A stretch of 64,000 bases of DNA from Sphingobium sp. 66-54 (GCA_001899715.1 MKWI01000002.1:1-64000); one strand, 5' to 3'; shown: positions 33,269 through 43,233, numbered from the stretch's first letter. Numbers and translations are program-made. The notes: generated from the letters alone by a model not told the origin.

Positions 33269-34495
33269 TTATGGCGCCGAGCGCCCCCTTGCCAGCCGGC
33301 GCCACAGCCACTCGGCCGGGCCTTGCCCCACTCGCCGACGCCAGAGCGTGGACCAACCGAGCATCGCAGCCCATGCCGCCAGCACAACCGGAAGCAGCAT
33401 GGCGCGGTCCATCTCGCCATAGAGCGCAAGGCCGTAGCCATAGAAGATGCTGGTCATGACGAGGCTGCTCAGCAGATAGTTTGAGAGCGCCAGCCGTCCG
33501 ATGGCACGCACTGCGCCCACCAGTCCGCTGCCCGATGCGCGCGCGGCGATCTCCATCGCCAGCGCCGCCAGACCGACCGCGAGCGGCAGACGCAGCGGCA
33601 GCGACCAGCCGAAGATCGCAGCCTGCGCCGCCAGCGGATCGCGAGAGGCCAGTACCCAGGCCGCCAGCCCGAGCATGGGGACCAAGCCGACCAACAGCGC
33701 GCGCCGCCATGTCGCGCGGTAGTGCTCCGGCCGCCACTGGCCAGCGAGGAACCCGCCCTTGAGCATGGCCATGCCAAGCGCGACGAAGGCTAGCATCTCC
33801 GGCAATGCGTGCATAAGCTGGCTGAGCGCATCGCGCGGCATATCAGCCACGCGAAGCCGCACGATATCGGCATAACCGAGATGATAGCGCGCCATGTCGG
33901 CCGCCACGGCCCCGCTCGCCCCCATGCCGAGATGATCGGCATAATCGCGCCACTGGGCAACAACCGATCCGGCTGCCCCCGGCACCTCCACAGCGGCGCG
34001 CAGCCAGAAAGGCGGCAGCACGACAGCAAGGTTGATGAGCCATTGCACCAGCAGCAACACGAGCGCGAGCTTGATGAGGCCGAGTGTTTCGAGCCGCACG
34101 AATAGCGTGGCGATCAGACCGCACACAGCCAGCAGCAACAGGATGTCGCCCGACCAGAGCAGCCCATAATGAGCGAGGCCGATCGGCAGCAACCACACCA
34201 TGCGGCGGCGGTGCGCGCGGAGGCCATCGCGCCCATCCATCTCCGCCGATTCCATGACGAGCAGGATCGACGCGCCGAACAGGATGGCGAACAGCGCCCG
34301 CATCTTGCCATCCACCAGCAGGAAGCCGGCCAGCCACGCCATCAGGTCCGCCACGCCCGTGGTGCCGATGGTGAAGGGGTTGAGTACCGCCGGATAAGGC
34401 AAGGCGAACAGAATGATATTGGGGAGCAATATCCCCATCACGGCCAGTCCCCGCAGGAAGTCCAGCCCGTCGATCCGGAAGCTTTCGTCAGCCAT
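33269..34495 (-). CDS. DUF418 multi-pass membrane protein
   Basis: This encodes 408 residues with about ten hydrophobic helices. The N-terminus has RIDGLDFLRGLAVMGILLPN (about 7-26) and the C-terminal part has a DUF418 region with RAIGRLALSNYLLSSL (near 325-340). DUF418 proteins are inner-membrane proteins related in layout to acyltransferase-3 proteins; they are proposed to be transporters or acyl-transfer enzymes, without firm evidence. The start at 34495 precedes the conserved N-terminus; the longer frame to 34621 overlaps the divergent gene and is rejected. Confidence 0.87.
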   Translation of the reverse strand: MADESFRIDGLDFLRGLAVMGILLPNIILFALPYPAVLNPFTIGTTGVADLMAWLAGFLLVDGKMRALFAILFGASILLVMESAEMDGRDGLRAHRRRMVWLLPIGLAHYGLLWSGDILLLLAVCGLIATLFVRLETLGLIKLALVLLLVQWLINLAVVLPPFWLRAAVEVPGAAGSVVAQWRDYADHLGMGASGAVAADMARYHLGYADIVRLRVADMPRDALSQLMHALPEMLAFVALGMAMLKGGFLAGQWRPEHYRATWRRALLVGLVPMLGLAAWVLASRDPLAAQAAIFGWSLPLRLPLAVGLAALAMEIAARASGSGLVGAVRAIGRLALSNYLLSSLVMTSIFYGYGLALYGEMDRAMLLPVVLAAWAAMLGWSTLWRRRVGQGPAEWLWRRLARGRSAP

Positions 34496-34554
34496 GGTGC
34501 CTCCTATCGTCTTTTGGCGTGACGTCCACCCCCCGCCATGGCAAGGCGCGCGCC

Positions 34555-35316
34555 ATGGCATCGGCACGCAAGGCACGGATCGGCGCGGCATTCGCCGCCG
34601 CGGCCGAAGGCTATGAGGCAAGCGCTGGCGTACAGCGCATCGTCGCGCGCCACCTCGCTGAGATGGCCGGGCACGAGCGGCTGGAGCCAGGAGCGCAAAT
34701 CCTGGAAATCGGCTGCGGCACGGGCCTGCTCACCCGCGAGATCCGCCAGCGTTGGCCGGATGCCAAGTTCACCGCGACCGACCTCGCCCCGGCAATGATC
34801 GCCGCCACGGCGCGACAGGGGCTAGCCGTCCGCCTGCTCGCCATGGACGGGGAGGCGCCAGCTTTCGAAGGCCCATGGTTCAATCTCATTCTCTCCAGCC
34901 TCACCTTCCAGTGGTTCGATGACTTGCCGGCCGCACTGGCCCGCCTGTACAGCCTGCTCCGCCCACACGGCAGCCTCTATTTCGCGACTATGGGCGCGGA
35001 GAGCTTCGCAAGCTGGCGCGCCGCTTATGCGGAGGAAGGCGTAGCGCCGGGATTGCCAGCCTATCCGAGTCTCGCGGACCTGCGGGCCATGCTGTCGCCC
35101 TTCGGCGACGCCTTCGCCTGTGAGGCGCATTATCCTTTGGATGAGCGCGGTGGACAAGCGCTGATCCGCCATTTCCGTGGGATCGGCGCGCATATCCCTC
35201 GCCCGGACTACCATCCACTCGGTCCGGCGGTGATGCGGCGCATCATCGCGCGTTTCGATGCGGCGGGAGGCAAGACCGGCTATCATGTGCTTTTCGGCCG
35301 GATCATCTATGACTGA
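34555..35316 (+). CDS. BioC-like SAM-dependent methyltransferase
   Basis: This encodes 253 residues with the SAM motif ILEIGCGTGLLT (about 49-60), the acidic TATDLAPAMI, and LILSSLTFQWFDD (about 105-117), the last being typical of BioC, malonyl-ACP O-methyltransferase of biotin synthesis. The N-terminus AFAAAAEGYEASAGVQRIVA also fits BioC. No other biotin gene is nearby, so the assignment is likely but not proven. I chose the ATG at 34555, which gives the usual short N-terminus; a GTG at 34519 would add 12 residues. It overlaps the next gene by eight bases. Confidence 0.78.
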   Translation: MASARKARIGAAFAAAAEGYEASAGVQRIVARHLAEMAGHERLEPGAQILEIGCGTGLLTREIRQRWPDAKFTATDLAPAMIAATARQGLAVRLLAMDGEAPAFEGPWFNLILSSLTFQWFDDLPAALARLYSLLRPHGSLYFATMGAESFASWRAAYAEEGVAPGLPAYPSLADLRAMLSPFGDAFACEAHYPLDERGGQALIRHFRGIGAHIPRPDYHPLGPAVMRRIIARFDAAGGKTGYHVLFGRIIYD

Positions 35317-35848
35317 CACCCCGCCCCCCAGCCTGCGCGAAGCGACGCCGGACGACGCGGCAGCACTGGCGGCGCTCAAGCTCGCCACTTTTCGCGAGAC
35401 CTTCCTGGAGGATTTCGCCATCCCCTATCCGCCGGACGACCTCGCTCGGTTCGAGGCGGAGACCTATGGTGAGGAGCGGATCGCGGCTGAGATCGCGGAT
35501 CCAGCCCACCGGACATGGCTGTGCGAAACAGCGGCCGGCACGCTGCTCGCCTACGCCCATGCCGGCCCGTGCAAGCTGCCCCACGACGAGGCAACTCTGC
35601 ACTCGGGCGAGTTATATCAGCTCTACGTGCGCCGCGCCGCGCAAGGCCTGGGCCTCGGCCGGCGGCTGCTCGCAACGGCGCTGGCCTGGCTCGGCGCGAC
35701 CTATCCCGGTTCGCTCTGGCTCGGCGTCTGGTCACGCAACGAGCGCGCCCAGGCCGTCTATGCCGCCGCCGGCTTCCGCAAGGTCGGCGACTATCACTTC
35801 ATGGTCGGCAACCATCGCGACGAGGAATATATCTTCCGCCGCGATTGA
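35309..35848 (+). CDS. GNAT family N-acetyltransferase
   Basis: This encodes 179 residues with the acetyl-CoA site RAAQGLGLGRRLLATAL (about 110-126, the Q/RxxGxG/A motif) and a C-terminal NERAQAVYAAAGFRKVGDY segment typical of the GNAT fold. The substrate is unknown; members of this type often acetylate small amines or proteins. The ATG overlaps the end of the methyltransferase gene, so the two form an operon. It ends 15 bases before the end of convergent purL. Confidence 0.9.
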   Translation: MTDTPPPSLREATPDDAAALAALKLATFRETFLEDFAIPYPPDDLARFEAETYGEERIAAEIADPAHRTWLCETAAGTLLAYAHAGPCKLPHDEATLHSGELYQLYVRRAAQGLGLGRRLLATALAWLGATYPGSLWLGVWSRNERAQAVYAAAGFRKVGDYHFMVGNHRDEEYIFRRD

Positions 35849-35863
35849 GCGATTGGTGCGCCC

Positions 35864-38095
35864 TTACAGTTCGTCACCCATCAGCTTGGGGAAGAAGCCC
35901 TCATGCGCCGCGCGCAGATCGGCCAGTGCGACGACGTGGTCGCTCTCGGGCAGCTCCACGATCAGCCGATTTGCGATGGTGCGACCAAGACGCGCGACGG
36001 TGACGCCCTTGGCTTCCGCGTGGCTCAGCAGGTCGATCAAGGCAGCATCGCGCACGGTGACGACGTAGAGCCCCTGATCCTCCGCGAAATAGCTCTGCGC
36101 GGCAGTGCCGTGCAGCGGCTGGTCGAGCATCGCGCCAATGCCGCTCGCCAGCGCCATCTCCGCAACCGCGATGAGGATACCGCCGTCCGATACGTCATGG
36201 CAGGCGGTGATCGCGCCGCAATGGATCGCCTCGCGCACGAAGTCGCCGGTCGCCCGCTCGCGCGCCAGATCAACACGCGGTGGCGGCCCTGCTTCGCGTC
36301 CCTCGATGCCATGGCACTCGCGCAGCCAGAGCGACTGGCCGAGATCGCCCTTGCGGTCGCCGATCAGCAGGATGATGTCGCCGGTGCCCTTGAACCCGAT
36401 GGTGCACATGCGGTCGACTTCATCCAGCAAGCCCACGCCGCCGATGGCAGGCGTAGGCAGGATGGCGCTACCGCCGCCGGTCGCCTTGCTCTCGTTGTAA
36501 AGGCTGACATTGCCCGAGACGATCGGGAAGTCGAGCGCGGTGCAGGCCTGCGCCATACCCTCGATACAGCCAACGAACTGCCCCATGATCTCCGGCCGCT
36601 GCGGGTTGGCGAAGTTCATGCAGTCGGTGGTAGCGAGCGGCGTCGCGCCAACTGCCGTAATGTTGCGCCAGCACTCGGCGATGGCCTGCTTGCCGCCTTC
36701 GACCGGATCGGCAAAGCAATAACGGGGCGTGCAATCGGTGCTCATCGCGAGCGCCTTGCGTGTGCCATGGACGCGCACCACCGCTGCGTCGCCGCCGGGG
36801 CGCTGCGCGGTATCGGCACCGACCATGTGGTCATATTGCTCCCAGATCCAGCGGCGGCTGGCGAGGTCCGGCGAGCCGATCAGAGTGAGCAGATCGGCGG
36901 CGATGTCCTTGGTGTCCGGCACGCTGGCGAGCGGCGCGCAGGGCGGTGTCGGCACATGCGGGCGATCGTAAAGCGGGGCATCATCGGCGAGCGGTGCGAG
37001 CGGAATGTCGCACACCGTCTCGCCATGGTGGACGAGGACCATGCGGCCGGTGTCCGTCACCTCGCCGATCACCGCAAAATCCAGCTCCCACTTGCGGAAG
37101 ATCGCTTCGGCAAAGGCTTCCTTGCCGGGCTTCAGCACCATGAGCATCCGCTCCTGGCTCTCCGAAAGCATCATCTCATAGGCTGTCATGCCGGTCTCGC
37201 GCTGGGGCACCTTGTCCATGTCCAGCCGGAGACCGACGCCGCCCTTGCTCGCCATTTCCACCGATGAGCTGGTGAGGCCCGCCGCGCCCATATCCTGAAT
37301 GGCGACGATCGCGTCGGACGCCATCAGCTCAAGGCATGCCTCGATCAGCAGCTTCTCGGTGAAGGGGTCGCCGACCTGCACGGTCGGGCGCTTCTCTTCC
37401 GAGTCTTCCGCGAAGTCGGCCGAGGCCATGGTGGCGCCATGGATGCCGTCACGTCCGGTTTTGGAGCCGACATAGACGATCGGATTGCCGACACCCGAGG
37501 CAGCCGAATAGAAAATGCGGTCCGTCTGCGCGACACCCACGGTCATGGCGTTGACGAGGATGTTGCCGTCATAGGACTCGTGGAAATTGACTTCGCCGCC
37601 CACGGTCGGCACGCCCACGCAGTTGCCATAGCCGCCGATGCCGCGCACCACGCCGCTGATGAGGTGCTTCATCCTGGGATGATCGGGCCGGCCGAAGCGC
37701 AACGCGTTCATGTTCGCCACCGGCCGCGCGCCCATGGTGAACACGTCGCGCAGGATGCCGCCCACGCCTGTCGCCGCGCCCTGATAGGGCTCAATATAAC
37801 TCGGGTGGTTGTGGCTCTCCATCTTGAAGATGGCCGCCTGCCCGTCACCAATGTCGACCACGCCGGCATTCTCGCCCGGCCCACAGATCACCCAGGGCGC
37901 CTTGGTCGGCAGCTTCTTCAAGTGGATGCGCGAGCTTTTATAGGAGCAATGCTCCGACCACATGACCGAGAAGATGCCTAGTTCCGTCAGATTGGGCTCG
38001 CGGCCGAGCGCCTTGAGGACGCGGCCATATTCCTCTTCGGTCAAGCCATGGTCTGCGACGATCTGCGGGGTGATGGGGGGCGTGTTGCTGGACAT
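35864..38095 (-). CDS. purL: Phosphoribosylformylglycinamidine synthase subunit PurL
   Basis: This 743-residue enzyme carries out the ATP-dependent fourth step of purine synthesis, using ammonia supplied by PurQ. The length is that of the small PurL form that works with separate PurS and PurQ. Marks include the N-terminal [12 protein letters not shown] (about 45-56), [10 protein letters not shown] with the catalytic histidine, and [16 protein letters not shown]. PurQ and PurS are not in the window. The gene is complete and convergent with the GNAT gene. Confidence 0.96.
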   Translation of the reverse strand: MSSNTPPITPQIVADHGLTEEEYGRVLKALGREPNLTELGIFSVMWSEHCSYKSSRIHLKKLPTKAPWVICGPGENAGVVDIGDGQAAIFKMESHNHPSYIEPYQGAATGVGGILRDVFTMGARPVANMNALRFGRPDHPRMKHLISGVVRGIGGYGNCVGVPTVGGEVNFHESYDGNILVNAMTVGVAQTDRIFYSAASGVGNPIVYVGSKTGRDGIHGATMASADFAEDSEEKRPTVQVGDPFTEKLLIEACLELMASDAIVAIQDMGAAGLTSSSVEMASKGGVGLRLDMDKVPQRETGMTAYEMMLSESQERMLMVLKPGKEAFAEAIFRKWELDFAVIGEVTDTGRMVLVHHGETVCDIPLAPLADDAPLYDRPHVPTPPCAPLASVPDTKDIAADLLTLIGSPDLASRRWIWEQYDHMVGADTAQRPGGDAAVVRVHGTRKALAMSTDCTPRYCFADPVEGGKQAIAECWRNITAVGATPLATTDCMNFANPQRPEIMGQFVGCIEGMAQACTALDFPIVSGNVSLYNESKATGGGSAILPTPAIGGVGLLDEVDRMCTIGFKGTGDIILLIGDRKGDLGQSLWLRECHGIEGREAGPPPRVDLARERATGDFVREAIHCGAITACHDVSDGGILIAVAEMALASGIGAMLDQPLHGTAAQSYFAEDQGLYVVTVRDAALIDLLSHAEAKGVTVARLGRTIANRLIVELPESDHVVALADLRAAHEGFFPKLMGDEL

Positions 38096-38194
38096 GAGCG
38101 GCCTTTATCGCCGCAGGTCGGCGGGCACAACCACGGAAGGATGGGCATGGCGGGCACACCGGCGCCCGCCCGCCGTATCGCACCCGTCGCACGT

Positions 38195-38222
38195 GAAAAG
38201 GGCCGGCGCTCAAGGCCGGCCC
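38195..38222 (-). terminator. Terminator of the small lipoprotein gene
   Basis: On the minus strand the 8-bp stem GGGCCGGC with GCCGGCCC (seven-base loop) is followed by TTTTC, at the proper distance after the stop of the 127-residue lipoprotein gene. Confidence 0.75.
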
Positions 38223-38272
38223 GTGGATTCCTGGGACAAGGCCCGCGCGGGGCCGCGAACGGATTGGGCGGC

Positions 38273-38656
38273 TCAGCCGGTCTTGCAGCTCTGGCCGTTG
38301 TAGGTCACGCCATCGCCGCTGCTGGTAACGGTCGTCTTGCCATCCGCGGAGACGAAGGGCTGGCCAGCCTCGGGTGCCTTGAGCACCGTAACGGGCCCTT
38401 CCTTGTCCGCCTTGAAATTGGCCGTCTTGTCGTCGGTCATGAAATCGACGAAGATCAGGCTGTTGTCCTTGCAGCGATAGCTGTGGCTGGACTTGAGCAT
38501 GGGGGGCAGCTCAACCGGCGCGGCATTGGCCAGCGCGCTATCCATGGGATCGTTGGTGCCGAGATTGACGGACTCCGGTTCGGACTTGCATGCGGCGAGC
38601 GCGAGCACGACCGCGCCGAGCGCGAGCGAGGTGGTGATGCGGTTGGAATATTTCAT
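38273..38656 (-). CDS. Small lipoprotein with a lysozyme-inhibitor-like C-terminal domain
   Basis: This encodes 127 residues with a lipoprotein signal peptide ending LAAC (about 20-23). A short linker follows, then a small domain with cysteines at about 62 and 124, reading YRCKDNSLIFVDF and ending GQSCKTG. That pattern recalls the MliC/PliC fold of membrane-bound c-type lysozyme inhibitors, with a likely disulphide between the cysteines, but similarity is weak. It is monocistronic, with its own terminator and an upstream gap. Confidence 0.65.
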   Translation of the reverse strand: MKYSNRITTSLALGAVVLALAACKSEPESVNLGTNDPMDSALANAAPVELPPMLKSSHSYRCKDNSLIFVDFMTDDKTANFKADKEGPVTVLKAPEAGQPFVSADGKTTVTSSGDGVTYNGQSCKTG

Positions 38657-38782
38657 AGCGCGCCCCCTATCCTGCCTGACTTTGGCGCCGTCAACGCCTT
38701 TATTGGCCAAACGCTGGCATTTTTGCCATCTTAAGAGGCGACTGCGCTTGACCGCGTGCGGGCGGCGGGTCAATGCAACGGC

Positions 38783-39028
38783 ATGGCCGACCCTGCCGAT
38801 ACCGACACGCTCAGCTTCGAGGAGGCGCTCCGCCGCCTGGAAGCGATCGTCCAGCAGCTCGAGCGCGGCGACGTCCCGCTCGAACAGTCCATCACGCTCT
38901 ACGAGGAGGGCGACAAGCTGCGCGCGCAGTGCCAGGCCCGGCTCGCCGCGGCGGAAGCGCGCATCCAGCAGATCGTCGGCAACGCAGACGGCAGCGCGAG
39001 CAAGACCGCCCCCTTCCCGGCCGATTGA
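38783..39028 (+). CDS. xseB: Exodeoxyribonuclease VII small subunit
   Basis: This 81-residue protein has the XseB signature SFEEALRRLEAIVQQLERG (about 10-28) and LEQSITLYEEGDKL, forming a helical hairpin. It works with XseA to digest single-stranded DNA. The gene begins the xseB-ispA-coaD-ppi run and lies five bases before ispA, an arrangement common in alphaproteobacteria. The tail after residue 68 is unstructured. Confidence 0.93.
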   Translation: MADPADTDTLSFEEALRRLEAIVQQLERGDVPLEQSITLYEEGDKLRAQCQARLAAAEARIQQIVGNADGSASKTAPFPAD

Positions 39029-39033
39029 CCGCG

Positions 39034-39936
39034 ATGCGCGTCGACGCACCCACGCGGCTGGACGAGGCGATGACGACCATCGCCGAGGCGATCGACCGCC
39101 AGTTCGAGCAACTGCTGACCAGCCCGGACGATCTGCGCACGCGCCTTTACGCGGCCATGCGCCACGCCGCGATCGGCGGGGGCAAGCGGATGCGGCCGCT
39201 GATCGTCAAGGCAAGCTGCGATCTGTTCAACGTCGGCTTCGAGAGCGCGTTGCGCACGGGCCTCGCGGTCGAGTGCATCCACGTCTATTCGCTGATCCAC
39301 GACGACCTGCCGGCGATGGACGACGACGACCTGCGGCGCGGCAAGCCGACCGTCCACCGCGCCTATGACGAAGCGACGGCAATCCTCGCGGGCGACTGCC
39401 TGCACGACCTCGCCTTCTCCGTGCTGGTCGACGAGCGCACCCACCCGGACCCCTTCGCCCGGTGCGAGCTGATCCGCGCGCTGGCGCAGGCGAGCGGCCC
39501 GATGGGCATGGCCGGCGGGCAGATGATGGACCTGACGGCGCAGACCACGCCGTTCGACCTGCCGACCGTCACCCGCATGCAGCAGCTCAAGACCGGCGCG
39601 CTCATCGCCTTCTCCGTCGAGGCGGGCGCTATCCTCGCCCGCGTGCCGGAGGACAGGCGCGTGGGGCTGCGCGGCTATGCGCGCGACGTGGGCCTCGCCT
39701 TCCAGATCGCCGACGACCTGCTCGATGTGGAGGGCGACGCGCACGTCACCGGCAAGGCGGTGGGCAAGGACGCCGCCGCCGGCAAGGCCACCTTCGTCTC
39801 GCTGATCGGCCGCGACCAGGCGCGCGAGCAGGCCGAGCTGCTGGTGGCGCAGGCCAAGGCGCATCTGCACAGCTTCGGCAGTGAGGCCGACCTGCTGCGC
39901 GATATCGCCGATTTCACGATCCGCCGCACCCACTGA
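39034..39936 (+). CDS. ispA: Farnesyl diphosphate synthase (polyprenyl synthetase family)
   Basis: This 300-residue isoprenoid synthase has the first Asp-rich motif DDLPAMDDDDLRRG (near 89-102), the GGGKRMRP substrate loop (about 48-55) and the second motif FQIADDLLD (near 223-231). The length and the AMDDD form of the first motif fit IspA, which makes C15 farnesyl diphosphate from IPP and DMAPP. Geranylgeranyl diphosphate synthases are close relatives and cannot be wholly ruled out. It follows xseB and precedes coaD in the same operon. Confidence 0.88.
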   Translation: MRVDAPTRLDEAMTTIAEAIDRQFEQLLTSPDDLRTRLYAAMRHAAIGGGKRMRPLIVKASCDLFNVGFESALRTGLAVECIHVYSLIHDDLPAMDDDDLRRGKPTVHRAYDEATAILAGDCLHDLAFSVLVDERTHPDPFARCELIRALAQASGPMGMAGGQMMDLTAQTTPFDLPTVTRMQQLKTGALIAFSVEAGAILARVPEDRRVGLRGYARDVGLAFQIADDLLDVEGDAHVTGKAVGKDAAAGKATFVSLIGRDQAREQAELLVAQAKAHLHSFGSEADLLRDIADFTIRRTH

Positions 39937-39948
39937 GGAAACCGCCCC

Positions 39949-40452
39949 ATGCGCATCGGCCTCTACCCCGGATCCTTCGACCCCATCACACTCGGCCACA
40001 TGGATATCATCCGGCGCGGCGCGAAGCTGGTCGACAAGCTGGTAATCGGCGTCACCACCAACCCAAGCAAGACGCCGCTGTTCCCGCTCGACACGCGCCT
40101 CGCCATGATCCGCCGCGAGTGCGCCGCGTTGGGTAACGGCACGATCGAGGTCGTCGCGTTCGATTCGCTGCTCATGCACTTCGCGCGCGAATGCGGGGCC
40201 AGCCTGATCCTGCGCGGGCTGCGGGGCGCCTCGGACTTCGAATATGAGTATCAGATGACCGGCATGAACCAGTATCTCGACTCGAGCATCGAGACCGTGT
40301 TCCTGATGGCGGACGTGGCCTTGCAGCCCATCGCATCGCGGCTAGTCAAGGAAATCGCGGTGCTGGGCGGCGACATCTCCCGCTTCGTGACGCCCGCCGT
40401 GCGCGATGACGTGCTGGCGCAAATCGCCGCGCGCAAGGCGCAGGGCAGTTGA
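39949..40452 (+). CDS. coaD: Phosphopantetheine adenylyltransferase
   Basis: This 167-residue nucleotidyltransferase of coenzyme A synthesis shows LYPGSFDPITLGHMDII (residues 5-21), with the catalytic T/HxGH motif, and LRGLRGASDFEYEYQM (about 88-103). The C-terminal part reads RLVKEIAVLGGDIS. It makes dephospho-CoA from phosphopantetheine and ATP. It is 12 bases from ispA and 58 bases before a cyclophilin gene. Confidence 0.96.
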   Translation: MRIGLYPGSFDPITLGHMDIIRRGAKLVDKLVIGVTTNPSKTPLFPLDTRLAMIRRECAALGNGTIEVVAFDSLLMHFARECGASLILRGLRGASDFEYEYQMTGMNQYLDSSIETVFLMADVALQPIASRLVKEIAVLGGDISRFVTPAVRDDVLAQIAARKAQGS

Positions 40453-40510
40453 CGGGTCATTGCGCGTTCAGCCAAGAGCGGGCAGAACCAGACGGATGAC
40501 AAGGACGGCC

Positions 40511-41221
40511 ATGCCCAACACGCTTCGTTTCCTCGCCGGCCCCCTCGCGGCGGCGCTGCTGATCGCGGGCACGGCGCCGGCCTGGGCGCAACCCAGGACC
40601 GCCGAGGATGTCGCCAAGGAGGCGGACGTCGCCGCGCGCGCCAAGAAGGACGCCGACGCGCTGCGCGAGGAAGCCGCCAGGAGCGGCGTCCAGCCGTTGC
40701 AGGCCAGCGTGCCAGTGACGCCCGACAATGTGTGGGTGCTCGACCTTTCGGACGGCGGCCATGTCCGCATCCAGCTTCGGCCGGACGTGGCGCCCGAGCA
40801 TGTCACGCGGATCAAGGCGCTCACCCGGCAGGGCTTCTATAACGGCCTGCTGTTCCACCGCGTGATCGACGGTTTCATGGCGCAGGGCGGCGACCCCAAG
40901 GGCGACGGCACGGGCGGCTCGGAGCTGCCGGACCTCACGCAGGAGTTCAACTGGCTGCCGCACATGCGCGGCACCGTCTCCATGGCCCGCGCCGAGAGCG
41001 AGAACAGCGCCAACAGCCAGTTCTTCATCATGTTGATGCCGCGCCTGCAACTCGACCACAAATATACGGTATTCGGCCGCGTGATCGACGGCATGCCTGG
41101 CGTCGACGGCATCGCCAAGGGCGAGCCGCCGGAGAGCCCGACCAAGATCGTCCGCGCCTATATCGAGGGTGACGGACAGGCGGCCGCCGCACCGGCAGCG
41201 AGTGCCGCACCCGCAAGCTGA
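40511..41221 (+). CDS. Exported cyclophilin-type peptidyl-prolyl cis-trans isomerase
   Basis: This encodes 236 residues with a signal peptide (about 1-26, ending AWAQP), a charged helical linker (about 28-60), then the cyclophilin domain (about 72-218). The marks are FHRVIDGFMAQGGDPKGDGTGG in two parts and SQFFIML. An Ala-rich tail ends the protein. It catalyses proline isomerisation in the periplasm. The gene sits after coaD in the usual alphaproteobacterial place, and its cytoplasmic relative is found at 47,275, away from here. Confidence 0.92.
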   Translation: MPNTLRFLAGPLAAALLIAGTAPAWAQPRTAEDVAKEADVAARAKKDADALREEAARSGVQPLQASVPVTPDNVWVLDLSDGGHVRIQLRPDVAPEHVTRIKALTRQGFYNGLLFHRVIDGFMAQGGDPKGDGTGGSELPDLTQEFNWLPHMRGTVSMARAESENSANSQFFIMLMPRLQLDHKYTVFGRVIDGMPGVDGIAKGEPPESPTKIVRAYIEGDGQAAAAPAASAAPAS

Positions 41222-41286
41222 GGGCTGAGGGCGCGCTCTCTCCCGGAATGGCCGGGCGCGACTCCACACCATCGTCAAGGATCGCT

Positions 41287-41323
41287 CGACCGGCAGCCGC
41301 CGGTCGGCCGACCCTCGTTTTTG
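41287..41323 (+). terminator. Terminator of the xseB-ispA-coaD-ppi operon
   Basis: An 8-bp stem (CGACCGGC with GCCGGTCG, AGCC loop) and an overlapping GGTCGGCCGACC palindrome are followed by CGTTTTTG. Good distance after the cyclophilin stop. Confidence 0.7.
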
Positions 41324-41883
41324 CGCGATTCGGGTATGGTGATACCCGAAAGTCACGAAGGTCGCGGGGTGAACCCGATTTTTTTCGCATCTGTGCGCCA
41401 GCGAGATGGATGACCACATGAGAAAGAGCCGGCACCGGTTCAATCGGCGCGCGGGCGAGCATGGCATGAGCGGCCGGGTGTAGGACAGAGGAAACGCCCC
41501 CTCGGTTGGGCGGAAGCGGCGCCTGTTCGCTCTCCTGCGACGAGGGGGGCGTCCGGCCGGGCGTTTGCCGCGCTTCTGGGAAAGCCGGAGCCGAGGGCGG
41601 CGACGCATCAGGTTGAGCGGGCGAAACATCCTTTCCGTTCGAAGGCGGTTGCCAATAAGACGTCCTGAAAGAGCTGCTGGGCCCTGGGCTCCTGCTTTCG
41701 CAGGAGCACGGAGGCGCTTTCGTGCGGGGATTGCTCTCCATGATGGTGGGCTTCCTCTGTATGGGTCCCGGACCGAACGACCCTCGGCCGCCGCTGCACG
41801 AGCCCCAGGACCGAACGACCCCCGGCCTTCTCCGCCCCGCCCCCTGTTCATCGCCGCCCGGTGCCGATAAGGGCGGTGCTCCC
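41324..41883. other. Long intergenic stretch before queA, with a perfect 9-bp hairpin
   Basis: No gene is supported here. At 41329-41350 a perfect 9-bp stem (TTCGGGTAT with ATACCCGAA) closes a GGTG tetraloop. Next comes a single arm of the dispersed repeat (41686-41709). Near 41,768-41,840 a short stretch, ACCGAACGACCC, appears twice. Such length between ppi and queA, usually close neighbours, suggests that sequence was inserted or rearranged here. Confidence 0.5.
41686..41709 (+). repeat. Dispersed palindromic repeat, single arm (copy 1)
   Basis: GGGCTCCTGC-TTTC-GCAGGAGCAC is one arm of the paired element found complete elsewhere in the window. The mate arm is not seen within 100 bases on either side. 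Confidence 0.75.
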
Positions 41884-42915
41884 ATGCGTGTTGACCTTTT
41901 CGATTTCGACCTGCCGCCCGAGCGGATCGCCCTGCGGCCAGCCTCCCCGCGCGATGCGGCGCGGATGCTGGTGCTCAACGGCGACGCCACGCGCGATTGC
42001 GTGGTGAGCGACCTCCCCGCGCAGGTGCGGGCGGGCGATTGCCTCGTGTTCAACGATACGCGCGTCATCCCCGCGCAGCTTGAGGGCCGGCGCGGCGACG
42101 CGAAGGTCGGCGTGACGCTGCACAAGCGGCTGGGGCCGCGCGACTGGCAGGTGTTCGTGCGCAACGCCAAACGCGTGCGGCCGGGCGACGTCATCGCCTT
42201 CGCGGACGGTGTGGAAGCGCGGGCGGGCGAGCGCGATGCGGACGGCGGCATGGCGCTGAGCTTTCTGGGCGACGAGCCGGTGGAACTGCTGCTGGAGCGC
42301 GCCGGGCAGATGCCGCTGCCCCCTTACATCGCCAGCAAGCGGCCCACCGACGCGCGCGACCGCGACGATTACCAGACCATGTTCGCGCGCGAGCCGGGCG
42401 CCGTCGCCGCGCCGACCGCCGCGCTGCACTTCACGCCCCGGCTGCTGGCGGCGCTCGACACGGCCGGCATCGGCCACGAGACGCTGACCCTGCATGTCGG
42501 CGCCGGCACCTTCCTGCCGGTCAAGGCGGACGATACCGCCGACCACCGCATGCACGCAGAATGGGGCCGGATCGACGCCGCCACCGCCGGCCGGCTGAAC
42601 GCGGTGCGCGCGGCCGGCGGGCGGGTGATCGCGGTGGGCACGACCAGCCTGCGCCTGCTCGAAAGCGCGGCGGATGCGGACGGGCTCCTGCGCCCGTTCG
42701 AGGACGAGACGCGCATCTTCATCACGCCGGGCTACCGCTTCCGCGCCATTGACGGGCTGATGACCAACTTCCACCTGCCCCGCTCGACCCTGTTCATGCT
42801 GGTGAGCGCGCTGATGGGCACCGGGCGGATGCAGGCGGCCTATGCCCATGCGATCGCGGCGGGCTATCGCTTCTACAGCTATGGGGATGCCAGCCTGCTG
42901 CTGCCGGAGCGGTGA
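41884..42915 (+). CDS. queA: S-adenosylmethionine:tRNA ribosyltransferase-isomerase QueA
   Basis: This 343-residue enzyme of queuosine synthesis begins [19 protein letters not shown]. It has [16 protein letters not shown] (about 56-71), the PLPPYI motif and the C-terminal [19 protein letters not shown] (two parts, about 298-316). It transfers the ribosyl group of SAM to preQ1-modified tRNA. The partner tgt, often next to it in relatives, does not follow here; instead there are repeats and a PEP-CTERM gene on the other strand. The gene is complete. Confidence 0.96.
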   Translation: MRVDLFDFDLPPERIALRPASPRDAARMLVLNGDATRDCVVSDLPAQVRAGDCLVFNDTRVIPAQLEGRRGDAKVGVTLHKRLGPRDWQVFVRNAKRVRPGDVIAFADGVEARAGERDADGGMALSFLGDEPVELLLERAGQMPLPPYIASKRPTDARDRDDYQTMFAREPGAVAAPTAALHFTPRLLAALDTAGIGHETLTLHVGAGTFLPVKADDTADHRMHAEWGRIDAATAGRLNAVRAAGGRVIAVGTTSLRLLESAADADGLLRPFEDETRIFITPGYRFRAIDGLMTNFHLPRSTLFMLVSALMGTGRMQAAYAHAIAAGYRFYSYGDASLLLPER

Positions 42916-43026
42916 CGCGCACCGGGGCGGATCGGCATTCGGGCCGGATCGAGCGGGAGGCGCGGACGACCTGTGACCCGGAGCGCGGCCTCCACACGCC
43001 AGAGTTGTCCATACGAAATGGGATCG

Positions 43027-43103
43027 GTGCTCCTGCGAAGGCAGGAGCCCAGGGCGGTAAGGAACCGCTCATGCGCCGTGGGCTCCCGCCTTCGCAGGAG
43101 CAC
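43027..43103 (+). repeat. Dispersed paired-palindrome repeat (copy 2)
   Basis: Arms GTGCTCCTGCGAAGGCAGGAG and the near-complement GGCTCCCGCCTTCGCAGGAGCAC are joined by a middle with AGGGCGGTAAGGAA. Both arms carry the change from GCGCAG to GCGAAG, and from CTGCGC to CTTCGC, keeping base pairing. The middle has the forward orientation. Confidence 0.85.
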
Positions 43104-43170
43104 GAACATCGGGGCACCGGACCGTGCTTTACCGACCGGCACGGGCGGAGCGGCGATCCGCCCCAGCATG

Positions 43171-43200
43171 GAAAAACCGCCGGCAGCGAGGCCGGCGATT
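43171..43200 (-). terminator. Terminator of the second PEP-CTERM gene
   Basis: On the minus strand the stem GCCGGC with GCCGGC (CTCGCT loop) is followed by GGTTTTTC, some 35 bases after the stop of the PEP-CTERM gene. Confidence 0.75.
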
Positions 43201-43233
43201 TCCGTTCCGGAGCGTGTGGGGCGCCCCGAGCGG

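Noticed and set aside
33269..34621. Longer N-terminus for the DUF418 gene up to 34621
   Set aside because: It would be Arg/Pro-rich and overlap the divergent methyltransferase gene; the conserved start lies at 34495.
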